Part shown: positions 1-10,000 of the stretch, piece after piece
How the letters are laid out: each line of letters begins with the position of its first letter
Numbering within the stretch: position 1 is the first letter of the stretch
Source of the DNA: SZAS-7 sp964514655
GTDB taxonomy: Bacteria > Chlamydiota > Chlamydiia > Chlamydiales > FEN-1388
Assembly (NCBI GenBank): GCA_964514655.1
Contig: CAZEQY010000002.1
Coordinates: 128,382-192,381, forward strand
Reading direction: 5' to 3'
DNA length: 64,000 bases
Notes under the pieces: generated by a model
Database searches by the model: none
Told to the model about the DNA's origin: nothing
What the model saw: the letters and a program-made list of their open reading frames with translations, nothing else
Program-made: the position numbers and the translations under genes

Positions 1-46
1 CCTCCTTTTCACATACCCACACCCCTATTGTGCTCCCTATACTAAT

Positions 47-1249
47 TTATTGCAAGGAGGGCACAATTTGCCCCTTGCGGCCCTCATAGCGCACTATTGT
101 AACGTGTACAGCAAGCACGATAAGCAGTATAACCACCATGATCGGATAGATCGTAGCGTCATAAAAATGGCTTGCAAGACCGACAATTAGAGCCGTGAGC
201 AAAAGGCGTATACTCGTAAGCGCGCTTGCGCTTATTCCCTTAATGTCCGGAAAAATCTCCATACACTCCGGAAAATATAGTCCCTGCACCCAGTTAGCAC
301 CAAATGTGTAAAAGAGCATCGGTAGCGTAAGCACATATGGGTTTACCGGAAAGCAAAATGCTGCGACAATAAACCCAATACCGCCAGCAAGGAACAAGAC
401 AGTTCCTACACGCTTGACACCTTGAATACCAAAGCGACGTATTGCTCTACTATAGGTCAAGCTTGCAAGCACCCAAGCGCCAAGAAGCGATGCCTGAAAT
501 GCCGGTAATAGATGCTTACTTACCCCAAATTCAATCACAAAAAGGACTGAAATACAGGATAAAAATGCCAAATACCCACCAAAAACTAGACTTACAACGC
601 TTGTTGTCTGCCAAAAGGGAATACTTGTAAGCACTTTTCTAAAATTCGCGCCTACCTTTTTCATGTCAAAGGGTACGCGCTTTTCTTTATCAAGCGTTTC
701 ATCTAGATAGAGCAGGCAGATAAGCAAGCTTAAAAGAACGCAAAGAGCAATGGCCAAAAAGTTTGATCTAAACCCATAGGCATAGTTTAAATAGCCACCC
801 AAAATAGGGGCAAATGCCATTATTATAGGCACAATAGAGTTTAGCCTGCTAACAGCAATGACGGCCTCTTCTTGCTTAAAGGCATCAAAAATAATGGCAG
901 TGCCAAGCGTAAAGCATCCGCCGCTACCAAGACCCTGCAGCACTCTTCCCCACAGCATGACATCAAACGAGTCAGCAAATAGGGTCATGATACTACCAAG
1001 CAAAAATAGGATAAGTGCAAAAAGTAGTGGCTTTTTTCGTCCAATAGCATCTGATATTGGGCCATAAAGTGGGCCTGATATACAAATACCAATAAAGTTC
1101 CAGGTCAATAAACTCTGGACAGTTTCTTCAGATATTGAAAAGTAGGCCATCATATCAGTAAATGTTGGCAAATAAATATCTGTTTCAATGCATGCTGCAA
1201 TAAACGTAACAGTAATAAGCAGCAAATATTTCCATTCGCGCGTAAACAT
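47..1249 (-). CDS. MFS drug-resistance transporter, Bcr/CflA-like
   Basis: A 400-aa integral membrane protein with about 12 hydrophobic segments, the usual size for the DHA1 (12-TM) branch of the major facilitator superfamily. The N-terminus carries the Bcr/CflA-type signature DIYLPTF near residue 25. The cytoplasmic loop 2-3 motif follows as GPISDAIGRKKP around residues 62-73. Family members export drugs or small metabolites by proton antiport; the substrate here cannot be read. The start is preceded by AAGGA. It lies downstream of a small hairpin that separates it from the dehydrogenase gene on the same strand, so it probably has its own promoter. Confidence 0.88.
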   Translation of the reverse strand: MFTREWKYLLLITVTFIAACIETDIYLPTFTDMMAYFSISEETVQSLLTWNFIGICISGPLYGPISDAIGRKKPLLFALILFLLGSIMTLFADSFDVMLWGRVLQGLGSGGCFTLGTAIIFDAFKQEEAVIAVSRLNSIVPIIMAFAPILGGYLNYAYGFRSNFLAIALCVLLSLLICLLYLDETLDKEKRVPFDMKKVGANFRKVLTSIPFWQTTSVVSLVFGGYLAFLSCISVLFVIEFGVSKHLLPAFQASLLGAWVLASLTYSRAIRRFGIQGVKRVGTVLFLAGGIGFIVAAFCFPVNPYVLTLPMLFYTFGANWVQGLYFPECMEIFPDIKGISASALTSIRLLLTALIVGLASHFYDATIYPIMVVILLIVLAVHVTIVRYEGRKGQIVPSLQ

Positions 1250-1292
1250 AAAAATCCTTAAAAATGAAACTATAACAGCTAAGTAAAATAAG

Positions 1293-1308
1293 ACTAGCTA
1301 AAGCTAGT
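1293..1308 (-). terminator. Weak hairpin terminator between dehydrogenase and MFS genes
   Basis: The inverted repeat actagct/agctagt has a two-base spacer. Read on the minus strand it is followed by CTTATTTTA. It lies in the 142-base gap downstream of the dehydrogenase stop. The stem is short, so efficiency is uncertain. Confidence 0.4.
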
Positions 1309-1391
1309 TAGGGGAAAATATTTTGACAGTGGTGATCATCGTGGACACCTCAAATTGATGAATTAGCACTACTTTATCAAAACTACTTTTT

Positions 1392-4211
1392 TTATGCAAA
1401 TAAATTTTCAGCTAATAGTTCTACAAAGTGTAGCGGCTTATAGATAGTGCCATCTTCAATTTGGCTGCGACAGGAGTTGCCACTTGCAACAATAATCGCA
1501 TCTTTGTCTTGCGATCTAAGGAATGGAAAGAGCACAAGCTCGCCAATTTTTTTAGAAAAATGAGAATGTTCTTTTTCGTAGCCAAAGGAACCGGCCATGC
1601 CACAGCAGCCAGAGGGGATTTCTACTGCATGAGGTGCACACGTTGCTTGCAAAAGCAGAAGTTCATTTTTTGTTCCAAAGAGGGCTTTTTGATGGCAATG
1701 GCCATGGACAAAAACCTTTTTCTGAACAGTCTGCAGACGTGTTTTTAACTGTTCCTTATGCTCAAGTAAAAACTGATCAAGAGGCTTTATGGCCTTCATC
1801 ACAAGCTCTACCTTGTCATGTGCAAGGCCAAAGTCGCGTATTTCATCTACCAGCACCGAAACGCAACTTGGCTCAATGCCAACAATAGGCAGGCCCTGTA
1901 GGGCAAAAGGGTAGAGGGTATCAACAAGCTTTGCAAGCTTTGCCTTTGCCTCAGGCAAGAAGCCCTTGCTGATTAAAGGCCGCCCACAGCACTGCCAAGA
2001 TGGCACAAATACCTTGTATCCAAGTGCCTCAAGTACTTTCAATGCGCTGAGACCTATCTCAGGAGACAAAAACTCTGTAAAACTATCAGCAAAAAGAACA
2101 ACATCTACTTGATCAGGGTTAGAAACAAAGCTTGAAAAAGGCTTTTGAGCCAGTTTTGGCAATTTTCTATCTGAAGCTATGCCAAACCTTGTCAAGAGCT
2201 TGCTACCCATAAAGAAATTTGCTAACCACGAGACCTTTGATGCCCAAGAAAATATATCCGTAATATGTGCAAATACCTTGTCACGAAGTGTTGACCCCTT
2301 TTTTTTGTGCACATGGTAGAGGTATTCGCTCTTCATCTTTGCCATATCAATCTGTGAGGGGCATTCGGTCTTGCAGCCTTTACACTGTATGCAAAGATCC
2401 ATTACCTTATGAAAATCTTCATCATACATGTCATGTATATGGCCATGTATAAGGCCTCTTAGGGCGTTAGCTCTAGCTCGCGTAGAATCTCTTTCATCAT
2501 GCGTTACCTGAAAGGATGGACACATGACTCCCTCTTTTTTACGACACTGCCCATTGCCATTACAAAGATCTACAGCAAGTTGAAAGCCGCCTTCTCGCGA
2601 AAAGTCAAAGTATGTGGAAAAGTCTTTTATAGCTGTTGTAGGGGAGAGCTTGAGGTTTTGCAGCAGCCCTTGAGGCGTTTCTGTCCCGCTTGCAACGATT
2701 TTGCCTGGGTTCATAAGGCCATATGGGTCAAAGGCGCGCTTAAGCTGACTAAAGGCCTCATAGAGCCTTGGACCAAACATCTTTGGATTTGTCCACGACC
2801 TCACGCGCCCATCGCCATGCTCGTCTGAATAGACGCCGCCATACTCAAGTAAAAGATCCATCACGGCATCAGCAAGCTGCTGCATAACAGCAAGCTCATC
2901 GGGCTTTCGTAAATCGATATAGGGGCGTACATGTAAGCAGCCTGCGCCAATATGTCCATAAATCCCAACTTCTTTATTGGAGGCTGCAAGTAGGTGATCA
3001 AGTTTTGCAACAAATGGGGCAACATATTCCGGAGGTACTGCCACATCTTCGATAAAGGCAATAGCGCGACTGTAGCTACGCTTTGATAATAGAAGGCCAA
3101 GGCCTGCTTTTCTGAGGTCCCATACATATTTTACAGCTTGAGGATCGGTAATTTCTTTTGCAAAAAGCACTTTGGGGTGGTTGTTTAGAGCCTGACATAG
3201 CCTTTGAACGTTTGCTCGATCATCAAACTCCCACATCACAAGCGTATCGACATCTTTATCTAGCCAGTCAAGCTTTGAGCGCATCGAGGGACTTGAGCGA
3301 CCTGCCGTAATAATTTTATTGTCTATCATCTCCACTACGGAAGGTTGAAGAATGAGCCATTCGTAGGACGATGTAAGGGCGCTTTCCAAATCTTTATAGC
3401 CAACTACTACAAGGGTTGTCGCCTTTGGCAGCGGGCTAAGAGCAACAGTAATTTCAGATATAAAGCCCAAGGTACCTTCTGAGCCACAAATTAGCGCTGC
3501 TACATTTATAGAATTTTGGTCAATCAGTGCATCAAGGCTATAGCCGGATGCTCTACGGGCAAGTTTGGGAAAGTCTTTAGCAATATCATCAGCAAACTCT
3601 TTACGAATATGCTCTAAGTGGCGGTAGATTTTGCCTTCTGTACCTCTAGCTTTTAGCTTTTCTTTCCATGTCTCTTTATCGATCTTTGAAAAGCGCACAA
3701 CCTCGCCATTTGCAAGGATAAGCTCAACTTCAAGGACGTGATCCTGCATCTTGCCGACTTGTAAAGAATTTGAGCCTGCAGCATTTGAAGCCACCATGCC
3801 GCCAATTGTTGCTCTATTGCTTGTGGATATTTCCGGGGCAAAGTATAGGCCGTGAGGGGCTACAAGTTCGTTAAGCCTATCCGGAACAACGCCAGGCTGC
3901 ACAACAGCAAAACGTTTTGCTAAATCTACTTCCACAACGCGGTTTAAGTGCTGTGATGTATCTACAACAAGTCCGCGCCCCAAACAGCCACCGGCAATAC
4001 CCGTTGCTGCACCTCGTGGAATTACGGCTACTGCATACTGCGAACAAAGCTCAATAGCGCGCACAAGCTCACTTTTAGAGCGCGGTATACATACAGCAAG
4101 TGGCTCTACTTCATAAATAGAGGCATCTGAGCTATATAAGCGCTTTGAAACAGTGTCAGAGCGCACTTCGCTCTTTAGCTCATGGCGCAAAATTTGTAAA
4201 AATCGTTCCAT
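1392..4211 (-). CDS. FAD-linked oxidase / Fe-S dehydrogenase (YdiJ/GlcD-GlcF-type fusion)
   Basis: A 939-aa fusion of an FAD-binding 2-hydroxyacid dehydrogenase and an iron-sulfur electron-transfer module. Residues about 30-180 form the FAD_binding_4 domain (PRGAATGIAGGCLG and GGMVASNAAGSNS). About 190-530 form the FAD-oxidase C-terminal domain (CGSEGTLGFISE, HIGAGCLHVRP). A ferredoxin-like part follows with CIQCKGCKTECP, and then two CCG-type motifs (WQCCGRP and SGCCGMAGSFGYE). The architecture matches E. coli YdiJ, a D-2-hydroxyglutarate dehydrogenase, and Dld-II-type D-lactate dehydrogenases. Electrons probably pass to the quinone pool at the membrane. The exact substrate, D-lactate or D-2-hydroxyglutarate, is not decidable from sequence reading. 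Confidence 0.9.
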   Translation of the reverse strand: MERFLQILRHELKSEVRSDTVSKRLYSSDASIYEVEPLAVCIPRSKSELVRAIELCSQYAVAVIPRGAATGIAGGCLGRGLVVDTSQHLNRVVEVDLAKRFAVVQPGVVPDRLNELVAPHGLYFAPEISTSNRATIGGMVASNAAGSNSLQVGKMQDHVLEVELILANGEVVRFSKIDKETWKEKLKARGTEGKIYRHLEHIRKEFADDIAKDFPKLARRASGYSLDALIDQNSINVAALICGSEGTLGFISEITVALSPLPKATTLVVVGYKDLESALTSSYEWLILQPSVVEMIDNKIITAGRSSPSMRSKLDWLDKDVDTLVMWEFDDRANVQRLCQALNNHPKVLFAKEITDPQAVKYVWDLRKAGLGLLLSKRSYSRAIAFIEDVAVPPEYVAPFVAKLDHLLAASNKEVGIYGHIGAGCLHVRPYIDLRKPDELAVMQQLADAVMDLLLEYGGVYSDEHGDGRVRSWTNPKMFGPRLYEAFSQLKRAFDPYGLMNPGKIVASGTETPQGLLQNLKLSPTTAIKDFSTYFDFSREGGFQLAVDLCNGNGQCRKKEGVMCPSFQVTHDERDSTRARANALRGLIHGHIHDMYDEDFHKVMDLCIQCKGCKTECPSQIDMAKMKSEYLYHVHKKKGSTLRDKVFAHITDIFSWASKVSWLANFFMGSKLLTRFGIASDRKLPKLAQKPFSSFVSNPDQVDVVLFADSFTEFLSPEIGLSALKVLEALGYKVFVPSWQCCGRPLISKGFLPEAKAKLAKLVDTLYPFALQGLPIVGIEPSCVSVLVDEIRDFGLAHDKVELVMKAIKPLDQFLLEHKEQLKTRLQTVQKKVFVHGHCHQKALFGTKNELLLLQATCAPHAVEIPSGCCGMAGSFGYEKEHSHFSKKIGELVLFPFLRSQDKDAIIVASGNSCRSQIEDGTIYKPLHFVELLAENLFA

Positions 4212-4316
4212 GCGCCAACATATACCAGCAATCTGTAGCAGTATTCAATTTATATTTACAAAAAATCAGCAACCTCTGCAAGATGGTTACACAATTTACG
4301 TAATATAAGGACTTTT

Positions 4317-4919
4317 ATGAGTACAGCAAAGCTGGTTGCAAATAATTTGATTTTTGGTCTACCTCTAGCAGCAATTGAAAGCACTCAAAACCTCATATAT
4401 ACAGCCGTTGGTGTAGCAGCCTCTATCGTATCTGCTATAACTTGCTCAAAATTTAAGAAATGCAATAGCTGGGCTACATATACCGAACACTCTAGCCAGA
4501 TTCTCGCACCGCTACATAGACAGGTTATTAAGGTCCTAAGGCCTAATGACTGGATGAAAGGACATTGCTATTCTTATGAGGAAAATGGAATTATCTCAAA
4601 CAAGGTCCTCTTTAGTTTTACAGTAGACTACTTATTGCGATGCGGCAATTCAGAAAACACCTATGTCCGTGAGATAGGTACGAGGCTCTGCTTTGCTGTA
4701 AAAGCCGTAGCAGCTGTTGTGACAAAAGTTTTTGATATCACGCTAGGGGTACTTGCAGGAGGGCTTTCTATTATTCCTCTTTTTGCCCGCTCAGATGCTA
4801 TCAACCAATTTGCTCATGAGCAACTACAGGCGACTGACCTTGCAAATACCTTTTGCCGCTGCTTAAGAGGCATCACAAATCCTCGCGCAATCTATCCAAG
4901 CCTAGCCTTCCGCCATTGA
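4317..4919 (+). CDS. Hypothetical membrane-associated protein
   Basis: A 200-aa protein I do not recognise. Two hydrophobic stretches are visible, about residues 26-44 and 126-155, separated by a cysteine-containing soluble segment. It starts at an ATG preceded by AAGGA. Its 3' end overlaps the convergent gene at 4902-5534 by 18 bases. With the next two genes it forms a cluster of small proteins with hydrophobic patches, a pattern common among lineage-specific chlamydial secreted or inclusion proteins. That role is only inferred from the pattern. Confidence 0.65.
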   Translation: MSTAKLVANNLIFGLPLAAIESTQNLIYTAVGVAASIVSAITCSKFKKCNSWATYTEHSSQILAPLHRQVIKVLRPNDWMKGHCYSYEENGIISNKVLFSFTVDYLLRCGNSENTYVREIGTRLCFAVKAVAAVVTKVFDITLGVLAGGLSIIPLFARSDAINQFAHEQLQATDLANTFCRCLRGITNPRAIYPSLAFRH

Positions 4920-5534
4920 CGCTTCAATTTTTGATTGCTCTGCCGTGCAGATGAGGATACCACATAAATCCTTGCCGTTATTCTTTAAAGCGCCCTTGTG
5001 ATCTTTTGCAGGCTCGTTTATGTAGTCGATCATATTATCGATCTTTTCACCAGGAGTTGTGTTTCCATTGAGCTTCTTCATCAAATCTGCTGAAGACTTT
5101 GATCCTGTAAGCCACTTCCTATATGATGCTTGAACGAGATCGATATATATCTGCGGATTTTTGCATTCTTTGATTTCGCGAAGTTTTTTTGTCGCCTCTT
5201 CGACACGAGTGTGTTCAATTGGCTTGCGAGTCCATTTGGTGACAACAGCATTACCTGCCTCAGCCACTTTTTCTACAGTTTGATAGGCAAGATCGTTCTG
5301 TACAGCAGCACCTACCAAAAACCCCTTAACCCCACCCCATAGCGAAGTAGCGCCTGCTTGAGCAACTCTAAATGCTTGCTTTCCCAAGATCCGAACTGCC
5401 CGCGTACTCCAACTTTCATTATCACGCGATAATTTGCGTTCATCATAAAAGGCTGTATAGAGCTTAACACATTCATCAGACGGAGTGCCTATCCACTCAT
5501 AATTCATCGCTGCAGGCGGGATAACTGTACTCAT
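4902..5534 (-). CDS. Hypothetical protein
   Basis: A 210-aa protein of unknown function. The chosen ATG lies seven bases after a clean AAGGAG; a TTG two codons further upstream is less likely. One short hydrophobic, glycine-rich patch is visible (LWGGVKGFLVGAAV, around residue 66). The rest is charged and helical-looking. The 3' end overlaps the convergent gene at 4317-4919. No catalytic motif is recognised. Confidence 0.65.
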   Translation of the reverse strand: MSTVIPPAAMNYEWIGTPSDECVKLYTAFYDERKLSRDNESWSTRAVRILGKQAFRVAQAGATSLWGGVKGFLVGAAVQNDLAYQTVEKVAEAGNAVVTKWTRKPIEHTRVEEATKKLREIKECKNPQIYIDLVQASYRKWLTGSKSSADLMKKLNGNTTPGEKIDNMIDYINEPAKDHKGALKNNGKDLCGILICTAEQSKIEASMAEG

Positions 5535-5592
5535 AATCAATCTCCTTAAAAATGCAAAAAATAAGGAGAGATAAGAAAAAAATCAAGCCCCT

Positions 5593-6024
5593 TTATACAC
5601 TTCGCGAAGCAGAAAAGAGCATCAACGATCCAAGACCTAGACCGTACGATACGTAGCGCATCCCTGAAGCAATAGATGTATGACCGTTCTTTTTTGCATA
5701 GGAACTGCCAATTTGTAATGCTGCTGCAGCGAGGACACCTATTACGCCAGTTTTATACCATGCCCAGGAAAAGCTCTGGTGCATCAATTCTGCAGTTGCT
5801 TTTATTGCAGCGGGCGCATTTCGACAAAAGTCATCTTCAAAGTCGCTGAATGTAGCGCTTATATGCTTAGTCGCGAGACTACACACTTTAGCCTGATACA
5901 AAATAAATTGCTTGTCGACGTTTGTTCTTTTTACAAGATCTTCATAACTAGCACAAGCTAGATACTTGATAGTTTCCATCGAGAAGAATGACCCGAGATG
6001 TCCAAATCCTGTTGCGCAGTGCAT
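5593..6024 (-). CDS. Hypothetical protein with C-terminal hydrophobic segments
   Basis: A 143-aa protein of unknown function with two hydrophobic stretches near the C-terminus (VIGVLAAAALQIG, and YGLGLGSLMLF at about 126-136). The ATG sits one base after the stop of the APH-like kinase gene, with AAGAGG upstream, so the two genes are probably translationally coupled. An internal Met16 is an alternative start. Confidence 0.6.
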   Translation of the reverse strand: MHCATGFGHLGSFFSMETIKYLACASYEDLVKRTNVDKQFILYQAKVCSLATKHISATFSDFEDDFCRNAPAAIKATAELMHQSFSWAWYKTGVIGVLAAAALQIGSSYAKKNGHTSIASGMRYVSYGLGLGSLMLFSASRSV

Positions 6025-6025
6025 G

Positions 6026-6922
6026 TCAGCCTCTTATTGTATATTTGTTAAGGTTTTGTTGCATAAGAAGAGCCCGCTTATGATACTGCGGGGCATTATC
6101 GGGGTTGTTGTGTGCCTGAACTAAACACCAGAAATAGTGCACAAGCTCATGCATAAATACATTCTGTTTCAACTTAAAAACCATATCGGGCCTGTCTGCC
6201 CCCCAGTAGGTCCTTGCAATACATTCAATTTCTGCGTCGCTCAAATCATCAGAGCATAATTTGCCTAGGTCATCAATCACATAGCCAAAGAATGAATATT
6301 CCCAATCGATTAGATAGACCTTGCCATCAAGAGATTCCAGCAGATTTCCATGATAGAGATCGCCGTGACATACAGCCTTTTTGATGCCATCATAATATCC
6401 ATCTTCAAATGAGCTGATAACCTCTAACCAGCGTGAAACATCTTCTTCATTATACGCAACACCTAATGCCAGCATGGAGTTATAAAAATGGCGACAGGTA
6501 TCAAAAGTTGTCTTCTCAGCCTCTTGCAAACCATGGAGGTCATAACTATGAAGTATATGAATGTTTGTGACTACCTTATGAAGAAACTCAAGGTCATGCA
6601 TGTGCTCGGAACTTGGCGTACTGCCTTCAATAAATTCAGTCATCAATAGGCCATTCGCAAGCTCATAGCCAAATAGGGCTGGAGTCAAACCAAGCATTTG
6701 GCCAACCTTTAGGTACCGTATCTCACGTGCACGGTCAATCCCAACTTCGCCTGGATTATCTCTACCAATCCGTAAAAAAAAGGGAGAGCCATTAACCACA
6801 ACCTTAAAGCTACGATTTGTAGGGGTAAATAAGTTTAGAGAATAGATATTGCACTCATCAGCCTTAAGTAGAGATAAAAAACTACTTAGAACAATCACTA
6901 TCAGCAAAACACTTCTTTTCAT
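6026..6922 (-). CDS. Choline-kinase/APH-like phosphotransferase with signal-like N-terminus
   Basis: About 298 aa from the chosen start; an ATG four codons upstream at 6934 is also possible. The phosphotransferase core is clear: HGDLYHGN is the catalytic loop (Asp192, Asn197 counting from 6934) and YLIDWEYS supplies the metal-binding Asp210. Spacing and sequence are those of the choline/ethanolamine kinase and aminoglycoside phosphotransferase superfamily. The N-terminus reads MKRSVLLIVIVLSSFL and so looks like a signal peptide or membrane anchor. That is odd for an ATP-dependent kinase that should work in the cytosol, and suggests export toward the host or a membrane-tethered form. The small gene at 5593-6024 follows after one base. 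Substrate unknown. Confidence 0.78.
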   Translation of the reverse strand: MKRSVLLIVIVLSSFLSLLKADECNIYSLNLFTPTNRSFKVVVNGSPFFLRIGRDNPGEVGIDRAREIRYLKVGQMLGLTPALFGYELANGLLMTEFIEGSTPSSEHMHDLEFLHKVVTNIHILHSYDLHGLQEAEKTTFDTCRHFYNSMLALGVAYNEEDVSRWLEVISSFEDGYYDGIKKAVCHGDLYHGNLLESLDGKVYLIDWEYSFFGYVIDDLGKLCSDDLSDAEIECIARTYWGADRPDMVFKLKQNVFMHELVHYFWCLVQAHNNPDNAPQYHKRALLMQQNLNKYTIRG

Positions 6923-6992
6923 TACTAATCCCATTCAATTTTGGTATATTCTGCTAATTGTGCATTTTGTTGTAAATGCCTTTATGCCTCTA

Positions 6993-7021
6993 TTGACCAA
7001 AAATAAATTTATGTTTATAAA
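6993..7021 (+). promoter_or_regulatory. Sigma70-type promoter for the HECT gene
   Basis: TTGACC at 6993-6998 and TATAAA at 7016-7021 are separated by 17 bases. A start of transcription near 7028 would give a roughly 19-base leader containing AAGGG before the ATG at 7047. This is among the best promoter matches in the window. Confidence 0.65.
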
Positions 7022-7046
7022 TAGGTAAGCAAAACAAGGGTACAGA

Positions 7047-10000
7047 ATGAGTATTAGTGGGTCTTCCCGCAGCGGCTATCGCCCTAACTTACCGGAAGAT
7101 GAGGAGTTTTCGGGAAAAAAACGGGCGCGAAAAGAGGGAATTGAGGAAGCCGGCACAAAAAAGCCAAAGGGACCCGAACAACAAAAAGTGCGCGCATCAA
7201 AGGCCCAGGCTATTGAAAAAATTGCCAAAGGCAAAAAACAAGAAAGGGCAGACTCTGAAGAAGAGGTCTCTAGACGGCCACTAAAAGCAACAAAATTGCC
7301 AAAAGACAACAAAACCGGGCGCCTTGCAGATACCGCCTTGCATGTTACAAAATCACCACTAGAAGCAGCTTCTCAAGTTCTGCTTGAATATGCAGATCCA
7401 AAGAGTCAAGAAAGCGTTAAAGATGCCCTAGAAGGTCTATTCGCACTACTTCCTGAGCACGTTGATTGCGAAGTTGTTATCCAAGCACTAAAAAAAACCG
7501 TTCATTTTCCGGCTGATCGGTGCCGAAGAATTCAAGAGATAACTCAAATACTTGCAGCACAGACTCCTGAAGAGCGCTTGGCAACGTTAAGTGAAGCAAA
7601 AAAGCTCTTCATGCTTCTAGCTAAACACCCAATTCCAATGTGGATGCTACTAACAATATTGGATACTAAAAATGTTAGACAGAGAGAAAGCCTACTCTCA
7701 CGAGAAGATGTCATCGAGTTAGCAGAGCAAATGACCTATTTGATTCAAAATGGTCTTTGCGATAACGTACACCTCGTCTTTGAGCCACTTTCAAAGATGA
7801 ATCCTGGGGTTTTTGATGAGATAAAAGAGTCTCTTCCAAAAATAGCAAACGGGGTAGAGCTTCGCAATCTGCTCAAGCGCATCGAAGAGTTTAAAGCTGA
7901 AGATGGCCCTGAAATCCGCAAGTACCTCACTTATGCAAAGCCTTTTTTTGCTCTTTGTAGCTCAGGCCACGCGCAAATTTTTGTTGCATGTCTTAGTATG
8001 TCTCGTAACGATGCCCAAAAGGTCTTAGCTCACACACGAACATTGATCAATAAAGGCACTACAGGCGCTGAAATTGCCTGGATCCTCCATACGATTAACT
8101 CTTATAACGAAAAAGAACTCGTTAACGTAAAAGATGCTATAAGGGTTACAAGGGCGTTTGTTTTACACACCTTTAGACATGGCAATGCACTTCTTTCCGA
8201 CCCGAGCATTCAACTGCTTTTTGATCAAATTTTGAAGTTACCCTTCTCTAGAAGACAAGAGATCTTATCAGCAGCAAAACCGCTACTACCAACTGATATT
8301 TCTCTTTATGGCGCAGCAGTAATTATTGAGTCGATTTCTACAATTCCTCCTAGCCAGCGTAAAAATGTGCTAAAGCTGGCAATGCCCTTTATTAAGAATA
8401 TGACTAACAATCCTGATAAAGCTGCACTCATTGTAGCCATCGGCTCTTTACATCCAGACATAAGAAGTAGTGTACTAACAAGAGCCGCTCCATATATTCA
8501 TAGCGTAAGCCCTATACGAGAACTATTTTCTCTCATCAGCAACACTTCTTCTGACGAATGGAATACTCTTTTGCAACAGGCTGCTCCCTTTCTTGAGCAG
8601 GCAGATAGACTAAAGGTACTTCAAGCTATCCACGAAATCCCCCAAGACACACGAGAGGAGACGCTTAAGAGGTGCTTGCCCTTTGTACAAGCACTCCAAA
8701 AGCGTGACCTTACTCCTCGCTATATCGAAGTGATAGCTAAAATCCCTCTAGATCAACTAGAAAATGTCCTGCAGCATGCAGATCGACTTTTAAATAACCC
8801 TGAACCGGGCGAAGAGCTCCGCATAAATCTTATTGAAGTAATTGGCAGGCTTACACCGAGCAATCGAAGGGTCATACTTGATCTAGTACAAGCGATGTGT
8901 CAGTATGGCTTTGCTATTAACACTTTTCTACGTAATTTCATGCCAAACATTCCGGCGGATCAACAAGTTGCCATGCTGACACAAACTCAAGCTATTGTTC
9001 AACAATGGGGTAGTCAGAGTAGATTTGCGCGCGTATTAGAAACCCTTGCTAACGTGCCAACACGCGCCCGAGATGCACTCTTTGAGCGTATTGGGCCAAA
9101 TTTAGCAAACCTTGCCACCTATCAAGAGCGTTATGCACTTTTTGAAACAACTATTGATGAGCTATTTAGCGAAACTGGATTTAGAGTAACAGTCTCACGA
9201 AGCGAGCTTACAGAAAACCCTCGCAAGGCACTAGATGATTTCATACAAAAACTTGCTCGCGAGCTAGTTCCCAAGCATTCTCTCTACGTACAGTTTACAG
9301 GTGAAGCGGGCATTGATGCATCGGGTTTAAGTAAGGAATTTATAAGTCTGCTTTTTATGCACGTTACATCAACACTACACCTTGAAAAAAGCGATAATGG
9401 CCTATTTTTGCCAAAGCTTCCCATGAGTGACGAAGATAAAAAAACCTACGCAAACTTAGGCGCGTTTATGATGTTTTGCCTAAATGCGTGGCATGAGTAT
9501 CCCACGGGCATGGTATTTGACCGTGGATTCTTTGTTGCCCTCACCCAACTAAAGCCAAAACACCTTCATCAGCCATGTAGCGAGCTTGTAGCTACAGAAG
9601 AGGGCTTTCAGGAGCTTTTAGACATCTACGTGCATATGAAAAGCCCAACAAATGCCACAAGTGCCGACATGCAAAGGCTAAAGGCATATGCAGGCCCCTT
9701 TACTGTAGACACCCCCGAGGACACCCTAAAAGATGCCTACGAATATGCGATGCTTGCGTATGAAGATGATATGGCTGATCTCACTATCGACAATCTGAAA
9801 GATAACCTGCCAAAGCTGCAACAAGCCGTCCGCCAGTATATTATCGAAACCACCCTTATGCCATACCTTGTCCCCATCATCGAAGTGGCAAAGGGCATGG
9901 AAAGTAGCCCCTACGGTGCTGACGTCTGGCAAAGTATATGTGCCATGAATGCCGATCGCCTTTCGGAAAAAATTCAGGGCAGGCTTACAAAAGAACTTGT

